Part shown: positions 33,923 through 42,654 of the stretch, piece after piece | How positions within the stretch are numbered: the first letter of the stretch is position 1 | How the letters are laid out: every line of letters begins with the position of its first letter | NCBI GenBank assembly: GCA_910583555.1 | Contig: CAJTXO010000003.1 | Location: 1 to 64,000, forward strand | Length of the DNA: 64,000 bases | DNA from: an uncultured Eubacterium sp. | Lineage (GTDB): Bacteria; Bacillota; Clostridia; Lachnospirales; Lachnospiraceae | Reading direction: 5' to 3' | Program-made: the position numbers and the translations under genes | Notes under the pieces: generated by a model | What the model saw: only the letters and a program-made list of their open reading frames with translations | Database searches by the model: none | What the model was told of the DNA's origin: nothing

Positions 33923-35279
33923 TTTATTCCGCAGTTCCGTGGTCTTCTGGGTGGCGTGGATCATCATACCGCTCCTTATGGAGATCATTCCCACCATATT
34001 CAATTTTTTCATCCTGCTGAAGCGGAAGATCGTGCAGCGGAAAGAAAAAGAACTCGTCTATCTGCCGGAGATCACGCTGATCATACCGGTGTACAACTCG
34101 GCGGACACGCTGTACAACTGCATCAAGTCTGTCTATGATTCGGACTATGACAATAAAATGATCTATATCATGCTCGTGAACAATATGAGCACGGACAATA
34201 GTTTCGAAGTGTTCTGCCAGTGCCAGAAAGACTTTCCGGAACTGACGATCAACTGGATGAATTCCAAACAGGGAAAATCAAAGGCGCTGAACCTGGCCCT
34301 GTTCAATAGTTCCGGCAAATATATCATGCACATTGATTCGGACGGGATCCTTCATCCGTCCGCGCTGCGCAATATCGTGAAAAAATTCGAGAACCACTCG
34401 GATGTGTACTGCGTGACGGGGACGATCATGACCAATCCGGAGCTGATCGACAGCGCCAAAGGAGTGTTCCGCAGGCTCTTTTTGAAGATGGAGTTTTTTG
34501 AGTACTGCCAGGCATTTCTGGCCGGAAGGAATTTTCAGTCGGAATTTAACAGCATTTTTACGATGTCGGGGGCCTTTTCCGCGTTCCGCAAGTCCTCGAT
34601 CTTAAAAACGCAGCTCTATAATACGGATACGATCTGCGAGGACACGCATGTCACCTTTCAGATCCGGGATAACTTAAAAGAAAAAGTCGTACTCTGTGAT
34701 TCGGCGATGTTTTTTGTCGATCCGATCGAGAGTCTGAACAAGCTCTATGTGCAGAGGCAGCGGTGGCAGCGGGGAGAGATGGAAGTCGTCCATATGTTTA
34801 TGCGCAAAGACTTAAATCCGGCGAAGGGGTTCTTCTCCAGCTTTGTCATCCGGCTGATCATGTTTGACCACACGTTTGCCTTTCCCCGTATGATCTGGTA
34901 CTTTGCCCTGATCTGTCTGGCGTTTATCAATTATCCGATGAAGCTGGTCGTACAGTCGGTGTTCATCATTTATGCCCTGTATGTCCTGTCCTCGCTGCTG
35001 CTCTACTTTTCGATCACGCTGTTTCTCTCGAAATTTAAAGATCTGCGGCGATACTACGCGAGAAAATGGTACATGATCTTTTTCCTGCCATTGTTTAATT
35101 TCATGGTATTCTGGTTCCGCTTCGCCGGCATCGTCAACTCCATCAAAGGCGAGCAGGCGTGGCGGACGAGAAACCTGAGCGAGGAGTGGCAGGCGTTCAA
35201 AGAGAAAGTGGGAGACGATTTCAGCTGGTTCCGGGCGGGGATCGAAAAGCTGAGAAATGAAGTGAATGAAAAGAATTAG
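33906..35279 (+). CDS. XrtG-associated family 2 glycosyltransferase
   Basis: Membrane-bound processive-type glycosyltransferase, 457 residues. ATG 33906 is used with AAGGTAGG upstream. An N-terminal membrane helix (about 10-35) precedes the GT2 core: LIIPVYNSADTLYNCIKSVY, KSKALNLALF, HIDSDGILH (DxD), TICEDTHVTFQI and the QRQRWQRGE (QxxRW) motif typical of cellulose/hyaluronan synthase-like enzymes. Three or four membrane helices close the protein (about 310-430). It probably builds or transfers glycan linked to the exosortase product; the sugar is unknown. Confidence 0.87.
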   Translation: MTAIVNLFRSSVVFWVAWIIIPLLMEIIPTIFNFFILLKRKIVQRKEKELVYLPEITLIIPVYNSADTLYNCIKSVYDSDYDNKMIYIMLVNNMSTDNSFEVFCQCQKDFPELTINWMNSKQGKSKALNLALFNSSGKYIMHIDSDGILHPSALRNIVKKFENHSDVYCVTGTIMTNPELIDSAKGVFRRLFLKMEFFEYCQAFLAGRNFQSEFNSIFTMSGAFSAFRKSSILKTQLYNTDTICEDTHVTFQIRDNLKEKVVLCDSAMFFVDPIESLNKLYVQRQRWQRGEMEVVHMFMRKDLNPAKGFFSSFVIRLIMFDHTFAFPRMIWYFALICLAFINYPMKLVVQSVFIIYALYVLSSLLLYFSITLFLSKFKDLRRYYARKWYMIFFLPLFNFMVFWFRFAGIVNSIKGEQAWRTRNLSEEWQAFKEKVGDDFSWFRAGIEKLRNEVNEKN

Positions 35280-35293
35280 GAATGAGGTAGGAT

Positions 35294-36364
35294 ATGAAAC
35301 GGTTGTCAGGACTTTTTAAAAGGGCGGATTCCCGCATGAAAGCGGTGCTGCTGCTCGTCGGTATCGCTGTTTTGGCGAGTCTTTGTTTTCTGATCTATGA
35401 AAATAAGCGCAATAGGGAAAGCTATCTGCAGATGTACGAGGAGAGGCAGCAGAAGTACACGGAGCTTTTGAAAAACGGGTTGGAGCAGATCGTGTCGGCC
35501 GGGGCGGACGAGAGCGCCGTGCGTTGCTGGTTTTCAGAAAAAGCAGAGGTTTCCGCGAACAGCTGGGCGTTCTGCCTGAAAGGAGAGACGGTACTGTTTG
35601 CCAAAGACGAACAGACGACCGATACCCTTCGTGAGATGGAGAAAAAGGATGTATTTTTGAAGCAGCTCGAAAGTCAGGACGCGTTAGTGACGATGGCGGA
35701 AGGGTCTGACGGGTACGCGGCCGGGGTCATAACAGCAGAGTCATACGCACTCACGAAGGGACAGGTGCCGCAGCATGAAATGTATCTGTACCTGATCTTT
35801 GCCCTTATCATGATGGCAGGCGTGATGACAGTCATCAGTCTGACGGCGAAGTGGAATCAGGCGGAAAAGAAACTGACTGCCGTGTCATCCGCGATGCGCC
35901 GGCAGAACAGGAAACTGGAGAGAAGGGCCGGGCAGGAAGAAGAGGACGAGCCTGAGTCCGTGATGGAGCAGGATTCCGCGAATCTCTATGATGCGGAACT
36001 GATCCGGTTATTTTTGAAAAAATCCGACGATCCGGCGCTGCTGCCGATGCAGCTTTTGTTTGCGAACATTGTCATGGAGAGCCGCTATTACGCGAGACAG
36101 GAGATTTTTGACACGCTCGGGCAACTGAAACAGTTTCTCGGACGCACGCATGTCGTGGGGGAGATGAAAAAGGGGTGCTTTATCGTCCTGATGTATCAGA
36201 CGTCGCCGGAAGAGGCGCAGTCGGTCATCGACCGGTACAGGTCATGGATACGGGACAATGGAGATGAAGCGCGCACGCGGATGGAACTGTCGGTATGCGA
36301 AGTGACAGAAGATCGCAGCGCGTTACAGGTCTGTGAGGACTATTTGCAAGGGGGAGAGATGTGA
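35294..36364 (+). CDS. XrtG-locus membrane protein with GGDEF-like tail
   Basis: A 356-residue protein with two membrane helices (about 17-35 and 158-182) that enclose an outside domain of about 120 residues. A charged, Glu-rich linker follows (about 195-232). The C-terminal 120 residues have the order of a GGDEF domain (MQLLFANIVM, FDTLGQLKQFLGR, GEMKKGCFIVLMYQT, TRMELSVCEV), but the GGDEF signature itself is replaced by GEMKKG, so cyclase activity is unlikely. It may be a regulatory or scaffold subunit. Homology is by eye only. The next gene starts one base after its stop. Confidence 0.55.
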   Translation: MKRLSGLFKRADSRMKAVLLLVGIAVLASLCFLIYENKRNRESYLQMYEERQQKYTELLKNGLEQIVSAGADESAVRCWFSEKAEVSANSWAFCLKGETVLFAKDEQTTDTLREMEKKDVFLKQLESQDALVTMAEGSDGYAAGVITAESYALTKGQVPQHEMYLYLIFALIMMAGVMTVISLTAKWNQAEKKLTAVSSAMRRQNRKLERRAGQEEEDEPESVMEQDSANLYDAELIRLFLKKSDDPALLPMQLLFANIVMESRYYARQEIFDTLGQLKQFLGRTHVVGEMKKGCFIVLMYQTSPEEAQSVIDRYRSWIRDNGDEARTRMELSVCEVTEDRSALQVCEDYLQGGEM

Positions 36365-36365
36365 G

Positions 36366-36815
36366 ATGAATAAGTACAGGCAGTATCGTTTCAAGTTTTA
36401 CCTGAACGCCAGACACGCGATCATGATCGACGGGGAGCTCGGGGAGATCCATCCGCATACGTGGGAGATCACACTCGGCGTCATCAAGGGACGGGATGAA
36501 TTTATCCAGTTCCACGCGCTGGAGCAGAAGATCGAAGCATTTATGGACACGTATCAGGACTGTTACCTGAACGAGGTAGAGCCGTTTGACACGCTGAACC
36601 CGACGCTGGAGAACTGCTGTCACTTTTTCAAGGACCGACTGAGTGAGATCCTGGCGGCGGAGGGGTGGCTGTTTTTAATGATGGAGATGAGTGAGACGCC
36701 GTCGAGGTCGTATGTCATCAGCATCGCCGATGAGGGGGAGAGTGACCGGGAGCGCTCGATGAATACACTTGTAGATATGGTTTTGGAGGACATCAAACGT
36801 GAAAAAGATCAGTGA
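36366..36815 (+). CDS. Second 6-pyruvoyl-tetrahydropterin synthase-like protein
   Basis: A 149-residue paralogue of the protein at the head of the locus. Candidate zinc ligands remain (YLNARHAIM and HPHTWEITLG), and the LN element appears as DCYLNEVEPFDTLNPTLENC, while the DH part is lost. The glutamate of MEMSETPS is kept. The insert seen in the first paralogue is absent, making this the more compact form. It overlaps the next gene by 17 bases, so translation is coupled. The true substrate is unknown; association with XrtG is established at family level. Confidence 0.75.
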   Translation: MNKYRQYRFKFYLNARHAIMIDGELGEIHPHTWEITLGVIKGRDEFIQFHALEQKIEAFMDTYQDCYLNEVEPFDTLNPTLENCCHFFKDRLSEILAAEGWLFLMMEMSETPSRSYVISIADEGESDRERSMNTLVDMVLEDIKREKDQ

Positions 36816-39249
36816 CCGCGCGAAATATAACATGCTCGCCCTCGGTGGTGCTGCCCTGCTGGCGCTGACCGCCGTTATCGTGGTGCTCGTTTTGAACCGC
36901 ATGGATTTCCAGCCATCGGGCAACGATATCTGGAGCCATCTTTACAAAGGAGACATCGTCTATCACAATCTGCTCGAGGGCAGGTATTATCAGCTCTATT
37001 CGGAGTACTGGTACAATGGAACGCAGCTATTCCGTTACTGGGCGCCGTTTTCTTATTATGTCATCGCGCTGCTGGAATTTTTATCCGGCGGGGATATTGT
37101 CATCGCCTACCGCTATTTTGCGGCTTTTTCCATCATTGTCGGGGGGATTCCCTGGATCCTGTGGGGCCGGGAGGCGAAGCGCCCGGTATTTGCGGCGGCG
37201 GTAGCCCTGCTCTGGTTTTTCCTGCCCGAAAACATAAGGGTCTATTTCTGCGAGGGCAATACGCCGCGAATGATGACAGCTGTCGTCATTCCGTACGTGT
37301 TGTATTTTATGTGGCGTTATCTGCGCAGGGATAAGAGATTTTCCCTGATCGGCGTCATGCTCTCGTTGTCGTGTATGGTGCTCTCGCATGTGATGATCAC
37401 GGCGATGCTCGGTATCGCGGTGTTTGTATTCCTCGTCTTTGACTGTCTGGCCAATAAGTACGTGAAGAAGGCCGTGAAGACGCTGGCGGCGATGGGGATC
37501 GGCCTGATGCTGGCGGGGATCTGGCTGATCCCGGCGCTGTCCGGCGGTATTATGGAGATGGATTCCTCGGCAAATGTCGAGGTGATGGAATTTTGGATGG
37601 CGGACCTGCCAACGCTCCTGAATCCGGTGAACCGGATCAGCGGCGTGACAGATACCTATTATTTTGGCGTGGCGGTCCTGTTCGTTGCTGTGGCCGGCAT
37701 CGTCCTTGCCGAGAGGAAGAAACGGGCAGGTTACATTTTGTTCCTGTTTATTTTAGTCATGAGTACGCCGGCTTTCCTTCCGATCCTCTCGAAACTTCCG
37801 CTGAATACGATGTTTTGGATGACGCGGTTCGCGGCGATCGCGTACGGGCTGTTTTTGTTCTCCCTCATGGAATGGCAGACATTGAAACGGAAATACTGTG
37901 TCATTGTCTGTGTGATTTTGGCGCTCGACTGTCTGCCCTCGCTTTCGTTTTCGCGGTACGCCACGCCCGCGAGCGAGGAGGCGCTCGAAAATGTAAGCGT
38001 GTTGAAGGAGAATACATCCGGCCGGACGGCGCTCATGGATCTCAGTTCCTTTGGCTCGTATCCGTCGTGGGGGCTCAGTACCGGGGATGATGCGGTGAAA
38101 AGCACCTTTGGATGGGCGTGGCAGGGGGCATCGACTTCTTCGAACATCGTGATGTTAAATACGGCACTGGAATACGAGGCATATGAGTATGTGTTTGACC
38201 GCTGTGTCGAACTGGGAAACGATACGGTTCTGCTGAAAAAGAATCTGATCGGTAAAAAGGGCCATACGGCAGAAGAGGCGGCTGCCGCGGCGGGGCGGAG
38301 CGGATTTTACCTTTGCGCGGAAACGTCTGCCGCGTATATTTACAAAAAAGAAACGCCGGACACGTTTGGGGTGAAGACCGGATATGACGGACTGGCGCTG
38401 GGGCGTTACGCCAATCTGATGACGATGTTCTACCCGTCCTTTCAGGAGGGTGATTCCGAATATATCGACGACTATTCGCTGGAAGAACTGCAAAAATACC
38501 GCGTCATTTTCCTCAGCGGCGTTTTCTATCACGACAGGCAGCAGGCGGAAGAACTGCTGCGGGAAGCGGCGGCAGCGGGGACGAGGGTGGTCGTCGATGT
38601 CACGCACGTTCAGGAAGACCGCGCCACCAAGCAGAAGGCCTTTCTCGGCGTCACATCGCAGCCGGTCACGATCCAGGACCGCTACCCGTCTCTGATGTAC
38701 GGCGGAAATGAGATACTGACAAAGGATTTCCCGGAAGAATACGCCGAGTGGTTCACCGGATATATCGGGGAAGCCGGCCAGGTGCTGGGGACGATGACAT
38801 ACCACGGCCAGGAACTGACGTGGCTCGGAACGAACGCGGCGGATCCGAATATTTATTTTCTCGGGCTGAACGTCATGTACCATGCGATCGAAACGGAGGA
38901 CGACGCGGTTTTCAGTGTGATGGATGAGGTGCTGGGGATCGAACGCGGCGCACTGCCAAAAAGGGAGATCGTTCCGCTGCAGATCTCGTTTGGTAAGACG
39001 GACATCCATATCCGTTCCGAGGAAGAAAATGTCAATACGACGCTGGCATATCAGGATAATTTTGTGTCGCAGTCCGAACTTTGGCAGGAAAATAATCTGC
39101 TGTTTATGAAAGAGAAGGATACGAAGATCGCGATCGAGTACCCGAGGAAAGAGGCGGGGACGGCCGTGAGCGTTCTCGGGGTTTTGGCCGCGCTCGCGCT
39201 TATCGTTTTGCAGATAAGGGAAAAGGGACGGAGGGCGGATAATGTTTGA
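36799..39249 (+). CDS. Large XrtG-associated membrane protein (PTPS-related family)
   Basis: An 816-residue polytopic protein starting at GTG 36799 inside the previous gene. About 11-12 helices occupy residues 10-395, beginning with the GT-C-like pattern NDIWSHLYKGDIVYHNL, in which acidic residues sit on the first outside loop. An outside domain of about 390 residues follows (residues 400-790), with SFGSYPSWGLS and VIFLSGVFYHDRQQAEELL, then a final helix (VSVLGVLAALALIVL) and a basic tail. The family (6-pyruvoyl-tetrahydropterin synthase-related membrane proteins) typically lies beside XrtG; a GT-C glycosyltransferase role is an inference. The thiC promoter overlaps its stop codon. Confidence 0.75.
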   Translation: MKKISDRAKYNMLALGGAALLALTAVIVVLVLNRMDFQPSGNDIWSHLYKGDIVYHNLLEGRYYQLYSEYWYNGTQLFRYWAPFSYYVIALLEFLSGGDIVIAYRYFAAFSIIVGGIPWILWGREAKRPVFAAAVALLWFFLPENIRVYFCEGNTPRMMTAVVIPYVLYFMWRYLRRDKRFSLIGVMLSLSCMVLSHVMITAMLGIAVFVFLVFDCLANKYVKKAVKTLAAMGIGLMLAGIWLIPALSGGIMEMDSSANVEVMEFWMADLPTLLNPVNRISGVTDTYYFGVAVLFVAVAGIVLAERKKRAGYILFLFILVMSTPAFLPILSKLPLNTMFWMTRFAAIAYGLFLFSLMEWQTLKRKYCVIVCVILALDCLPSLSFSRYATPASEEALENVSVLKENTSGRTALMDLSSFGSYPSWGLSTGDDAVKSTFGWAWQGASTSSNIVMLNTALEYEAYEYVFDRCVELGNDTVLLKKNLIGKKGHTAEEAAAAAGRSGFYLCAETSAAYIYKKETPDTFGVKTGYDGLALGRYANLMTMFYPSFQEGDSEYIDDYSLEELQKYRVIFLSGVFYHDRQQAEELLREAAAAGTRVVVDVTHVQEDRATKQKAFLGVTSQPVTIQDRYPSLMYGGNEILTKDFPEEYAEWFTGYIGEAGQVLGTMTYHGQELTWLGTNAADPNIYFLGLNVMYHAIETEDDAVFSVMDEVLGIERGALPKREIVPLQISFGKTDIHIRSEEENVNTTLAYQDNFVSQSELWQENNLLFMKEKDTKIAIEYPRKEAGTAVSVLGVLAALALIVLQIREKGRRADNV

Positions 39250-39274
39250 CAAAGATATTTGTTTCTAGTACAAT
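39246..39274 (+). promoter_or_regulatory. thiC promoter
   Basis: A perfect TTGACA (39246-39251), a 17-bp spacer and TACAAT (39269-39274), overlapping the stop of the membrane protein gene. Only 34 bases separate it from the thiC ATG, leaving no room for a TPP riboswitch. Confidence 0.8.
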
Positions 39275-39308
39275 GACTATAGATGAAGGAAAACGGAGGA
39301 TTACATAG

Positions 39309-40616
39309 ATGGATTATACGACGCAGATGGATGCCGCGAGAAAAGGAATTTTCACGGAGGCGATGCAGCGGGTTTGTGAATATGAGAAAATGGATCAGGA
39401 TACCCTGATGGATCTGGTGGGGAAAGGACAGGTCGCGATCCCGGCCAATAAAAACCACAAGTGCCTGAAGCCGTATGGCATCGGAAATAAGCTTCGGACG
39501 AAGATCAATGTCAATCTGGGAACGAGCCGCGACTGTCTCGATCTCGACGTGGAGATGGAGAAAGTAAAAACGGCTGTCGATATGGGGGCCGAGGCGATCA
39601 TGGACCTCAGTTCATATGGCGACACCCGGAAATTCAGGAGAAAGCTGACGGCCGAGTGCCCGGCGGTGATCGGTACGGTGCCGATCTACGACGCCGTCGT
39701 CTATTACAATAAGGCGTTAAAGGATATCACATCGGATGAGTGGATGGAAGTTGTAAAGATGCATGCCGAGGACGGCGTCGATTTTATGACGATCCACTGC
39801 GGGATCAACCGCGAGACCGCGGCCCGGTTTAAGCAGAACCTCCGCCATACGAACATCGTATCGCGGGGCGGTTCCATTATCTTTGCCTGGATGGAACTGA
39901 CGGGAAATGAAAACCCATTCTACGAGCGCTATGATGAACTTCTGGACATATGTGAACAATACGACGTGACGATCAGCCTCGGCGACGCCTGCCGCCCGGG
40001 AAGCATAGAAGATGCGGGCGATATTTCCCAGATTTCTGAACTGGTGGCCCTCGGGGAACTGACGGCGCGCGCCTGGGACCACAATGTTCAGGTGATGATC
40101 GAGGGGCCGGGGCATATGCCGCTCGACCAGATCCGCGCCAATATGGAAATCGAGCAGACCGTATGCAAGGGAGCGCCGTTTTACGTACTCGGCCCTCTCG
40201 TTACCGATGTGGCGCCGGGATACGACCACATCACGAGTGCGATCGGCGGAGCGATCGCCGCTACCTATGGCGCTTCGTTCCTCTGCTATGTGACGCCGGC
40301 GGAACATCTCCGCCTGCCGACCGTTGAGGACGTGAAAGAGGGCATCGTTGCCTCGAAGATTGCGGCGCACGCCGCCGATGTGGCCAAGGGGATCCCGGGG
40401 GCGAAAGACTGGGATTATGAGATGAGTGAGGCGAGGCGCAACCTCGACTGGGAAAAGCAGTTCGAGCTCGCCATTGATCCGGAAAAAGCCCGCCGTTACC
40501 GCTCGGAAAGTACGCCGGAACGGGAAGATACGTGTACGATGTGCGGCAAAATGTGCGCCGTGCGCAACATCAATAAAATACTGCGCGGGGAAAATGTGGA
40601 CATCATGGAGGACTGA
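39309..40616 (+). CDS. thiC: Phosphomethylpyrimidine synthase
   Basis: Radical-SAM enzyme converting aminoimidazole ribotide to the thiamine pyrimidine, HMP phosphate. ATG 39309 follows GGAGG. The 435 residues are the short form found in Clostridia, without the N-terminal extension of the E. coli enzyme. Family blocks are clear: NVNLGTSRDCLDLDVEMEK, MDLSSYGDTRKFR, FMTIHCGINRE, RGGSIIFAWM, SLGDACRPGSIEDAGD, EGPGHMPLDQI and YVLGPLVTDVAPGYDHITSAIG. The C-terminal cluster motif is CTMCGKMC, spaced C-x2-C-x3-C, one residue shorter than the classic form. No other thiamine gene is in the window and no riboswitch precedes it. Confidence 0.96.
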   Translation: MDYTTQMDAARKGIFTEAMQRVCEYEKMDQDTLMDLVGKGQVAIPANKNHKCLKPYGIGNKLRTKINVNLGTSRDCLDLDVEMEKVKTAVDMGAEAIMDLSSYGDTRKFRRKLTAECPAVIGTVPIYDAVVYYNKALKDITSDEWMEVVKMHAEDGVDFMTIHCGINRETAARFKQNLRHTNIVSRGGSIIFAWMELTGNENPFYERYDELLDICEQYDVTISLGDACRPGSIEDAGDISQISELVALGELTARAWDHNVQVMIEGPGHMPLDQIRANMEIEQTVCKGAPFYVLGPLVTDVAPGYDHITSAIGGAIAATYGASFLCYVTPAEHLRLPTVEDVKEGIVASKIAAHAADVAKGIPGAKDWDYEMSEARRNLDWEKQFELAIDPEKARRYRSESTPEREDTCTMCGKMCAVRNINKILRGENVDIMED

Positions 40617-40701
40617 TCCTTCATTGAAAGAATAACTACGGCCTGTCTTGCATAAGTTTAAAGGACAACAACTTTGGGCTTGTGCAAGGGAGGCTGTTTT
40701 T

Positions 40702-42654
40702 GTGAAAAGAGGGAAGACATTCTTTCTCGTACTGGCGGCGATCGCCTGCGTGGCAGCGGCGGTGTGGCTGTTCCAGTCGTGGAGAGATGAACAGGATATA
40801 ACAGGAAATATGGAACTGTCAAACGTTTATGTCGTAAAAGAGACGGGCGACAGGCTGACGATCTATTCGCAGGAAGGAAAATTGGAATTCGGAGTGAAAT
40901 CCGATCTCGAGGAAACGGCCTACAAAGGGCTGGCAGACCTGGTGATCGAGAGGCAGCAGGTGAAAAAACTCGTGTGCAAGCCGGATGTCATTTCCGGCCG
41001 GATCCTCGCGATCGGCGATACCTTTTTAGATTTGGAAAATTATGGACAAATCCCGCTCGCCGAGCATACCGGCTGCTTTTCCGTGGGGGCGCAAATAGCT
41101 CCGTCATCCCGCGACAATCTGTTTGTCGGTCAGACAGACGTCACATTTTCAGTGGCGGAAGGGAAAATATGCGGTATCCTTCTTCCAGAAGAAAAGACAG
41201 CAGCATCCGAAACAATGCCGGGAGAAGTCGCACTATCCCAGGAAACGACCTCCCCGAACGGCAGCGGTACGCCAAAAGGATCCGCAGGCGAACTCGGCAC
41301 CAATGGCATGATCCGCGTCATTTTGAAAACAGACGGGTACGCCGCCTATGAGCACGCGGAAATCAAACTGCGGGGAACGAAAAAAATCTATGTCAAGCGC
41401 GGAAAACAGGAGACGGAAGTACAGCCCGGCGAGGAAGTTTCCTTTACGCCCGACTCGATAAAAGAAAAAAGGGTGAGCATCCGCAGCGAAGAGGGCGGGC
41501 GCATCGAGGTATCCTCGCTCAACCGCAGCTGTGGCAAGCCGCTGTACCGGGGGACGCTGGAAGTCGTAAAGGCCGAGTCCGGCCTGAACCTCATCAACGA
41601 ACTCCCGCTGGAGGAATACCTGTACGGCGTGATCCCCAGTGAAATGCCGGCGGAATATGAGAAGGAGGCGCTGAAAGCACAGGCCGTCTGCGCCCGGAGC
41701 TACGCGGCGAAGCACATTAAAAACAACCGTTTAAAGCAGCTCGGCGCCCATGTGGACGACAGTGTTTCCTATCAGGTTTATAACAATACGCGCGAAGACG
41801 AGAGGTGTAACAAAGCGGTTGACGAGACGAAAGGGATGCTCGCCTATCACGACGGAGCGATCGCGTCCACCTATTTCTTTTCCACGTCGTGCGGAGTGAC
41901 CGCCTCGGTCCACGACGTAGGATTTAGCAGTAAAAAAATCCCCTATTTATGCGGAAAACTGCAGGAACAGACGGCCGATGCAGCAGCCGCTGAACGGGCC
42001 AAATTAGTATCCGAAACATTTGGCAACGAAGACCTCTTCCGCAAATTTTTAGACGAAGACCGCAACGTCCTGGAAAAAACCGAGCCCTGGTACCGCTGGC
42101 GCACGACGATCTCCATCGGCGATATGGAGAACAACATCAACGAAAAGATCGCGGCCCGCTGCCAGGCCTCCCCCGAAAACATACTCGTACGCCAGGCCGA
42201 CGGCACATACGCGAGCGAGCCGATCAGCAGTATCGGCAAACTGAAACGCGTGCGCATCAAAAAGCGCGGCAGCGGCGGCGTAGTCAAAACCGCGATCATC
42301 GTCGGCACAGAAAAAACCGTAAAAGTGCACACCGAATACAATATCCGCCTGCTGCTGTTCAATGAAAACGCGATCGTAACAAAAAACGACGGAAAAAACG
42401 TATCCGGAATGAACATGCTCCCCAGCGGCTTCTTCATCCTGAATGGCGCCTCCGGAACCAATGGCACTTCCGGCACCAATGGCACTTCCGGCACCAATGG
42501 CACCTCCGGTGCCATTGAAATCCGCGGCGGCGGTTTCGGCCACGGTACAGGCCTGAGCCAGACCGGTGCGAACGAGCTTGCCCAAGCAGGAAAAAACTAT
42601 GAAGAAATCATCCACTATTACTTCGAAGGAGTAGAAATCCGCCCCCTCCTGTGA
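40702..42654 (+). CDS. SpoIID/LytB-domain protein, possible lytic transglycosylase
   Basis: Membrane-anchored peptidoglycan-acting protein, 650 residues. The GTG at 40702 follows AAGGGAGG; an earlier TTG has no site. An N-terminal anchor helix (LVLAAIACVAAAVWLF) is followed by about 250 residues of beta-rich, unassigned sequence, then the SpoIID domain (about 275-480): RGTLEVVKAESGLNLINEL, LEEYLYGVIPSEMP with the likely catalytic Glu, KAQAVCARSYAAKHI, and FFSTSCGVTASV. The C-terminus closes with GFGHGTGLSQTGANELAQAG. It is nearly twice the length of sporulation SpoIID, so a vegetative wall role is as likely. It overlaps the convergent yihY-type gene by 37 bases. Confidence 0.85.
   Translation: MKRGKTFFLVLAAIACVAAAVWLFQSWRDEQDITGNMELSNVYVVKETGDRLTIYSQEGKLEFGVKSDLEETAYKGLADLVIERQQVKKLVCKPDVISGRILAIGDTFLDLENYGQIPLAEHTGCFSVGAQIAPSSRDNLFVGQTDVTFSVAEGKICGILLPEEKTAASETMPGEVALSQETTSPNGSGTPKGSAGELGTNGMIRVILKTDGYAAYEHAEIKLRGTKKIYVKRGKQETEVQPGEEVSFTPDSIKEKRVSIRSEEGGRIEVSSLNRSCGKPLYRGTLEVVKAESGLNLINELPLEEYLYGVIPSEMPAEYEKEALKAQAVCARSYAAKHIKNNRLKQLGAHVDDSVSYQVYNNTREDERCNKAVDETKGMLAYHDGAIASTYFFSTSCGVTASVHDVGFSSKKIPYLCGKLQEQTADAAAAERAKLVSETFGNEDLFRKFLDEDRNVLEKTEPWYRWRTTISIGDMENNINEKIAARCQASPENILVRQADGTYASEPISSIGKLKRVRIKKRGSGGVVKTAIIVGTEKTVKVHTEYNIRLLLFNENAIVTKNDGKNVSGMNMLPSGFFILNGASGTNGTSGTNGTSGTNGTSGAIEIRGGGFGHGTGLSQTGANELAQAGKNYEEIIHYYFEGVEIRPLL
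42448..42517 (+). repeat. 18-bp tandem repeats with a perfect hairpin
   Basis: Three and a half GGCACTTCCGGCACCAAT units encode GTSGTN repeats in the SpoIID-like protein. The last runs into CAATGGCACC-TCC-GGTGCCATTG (42495-42517), a perfect 10-bp hairpin, probably formed by repeat slippage. Confidence 0.8.
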
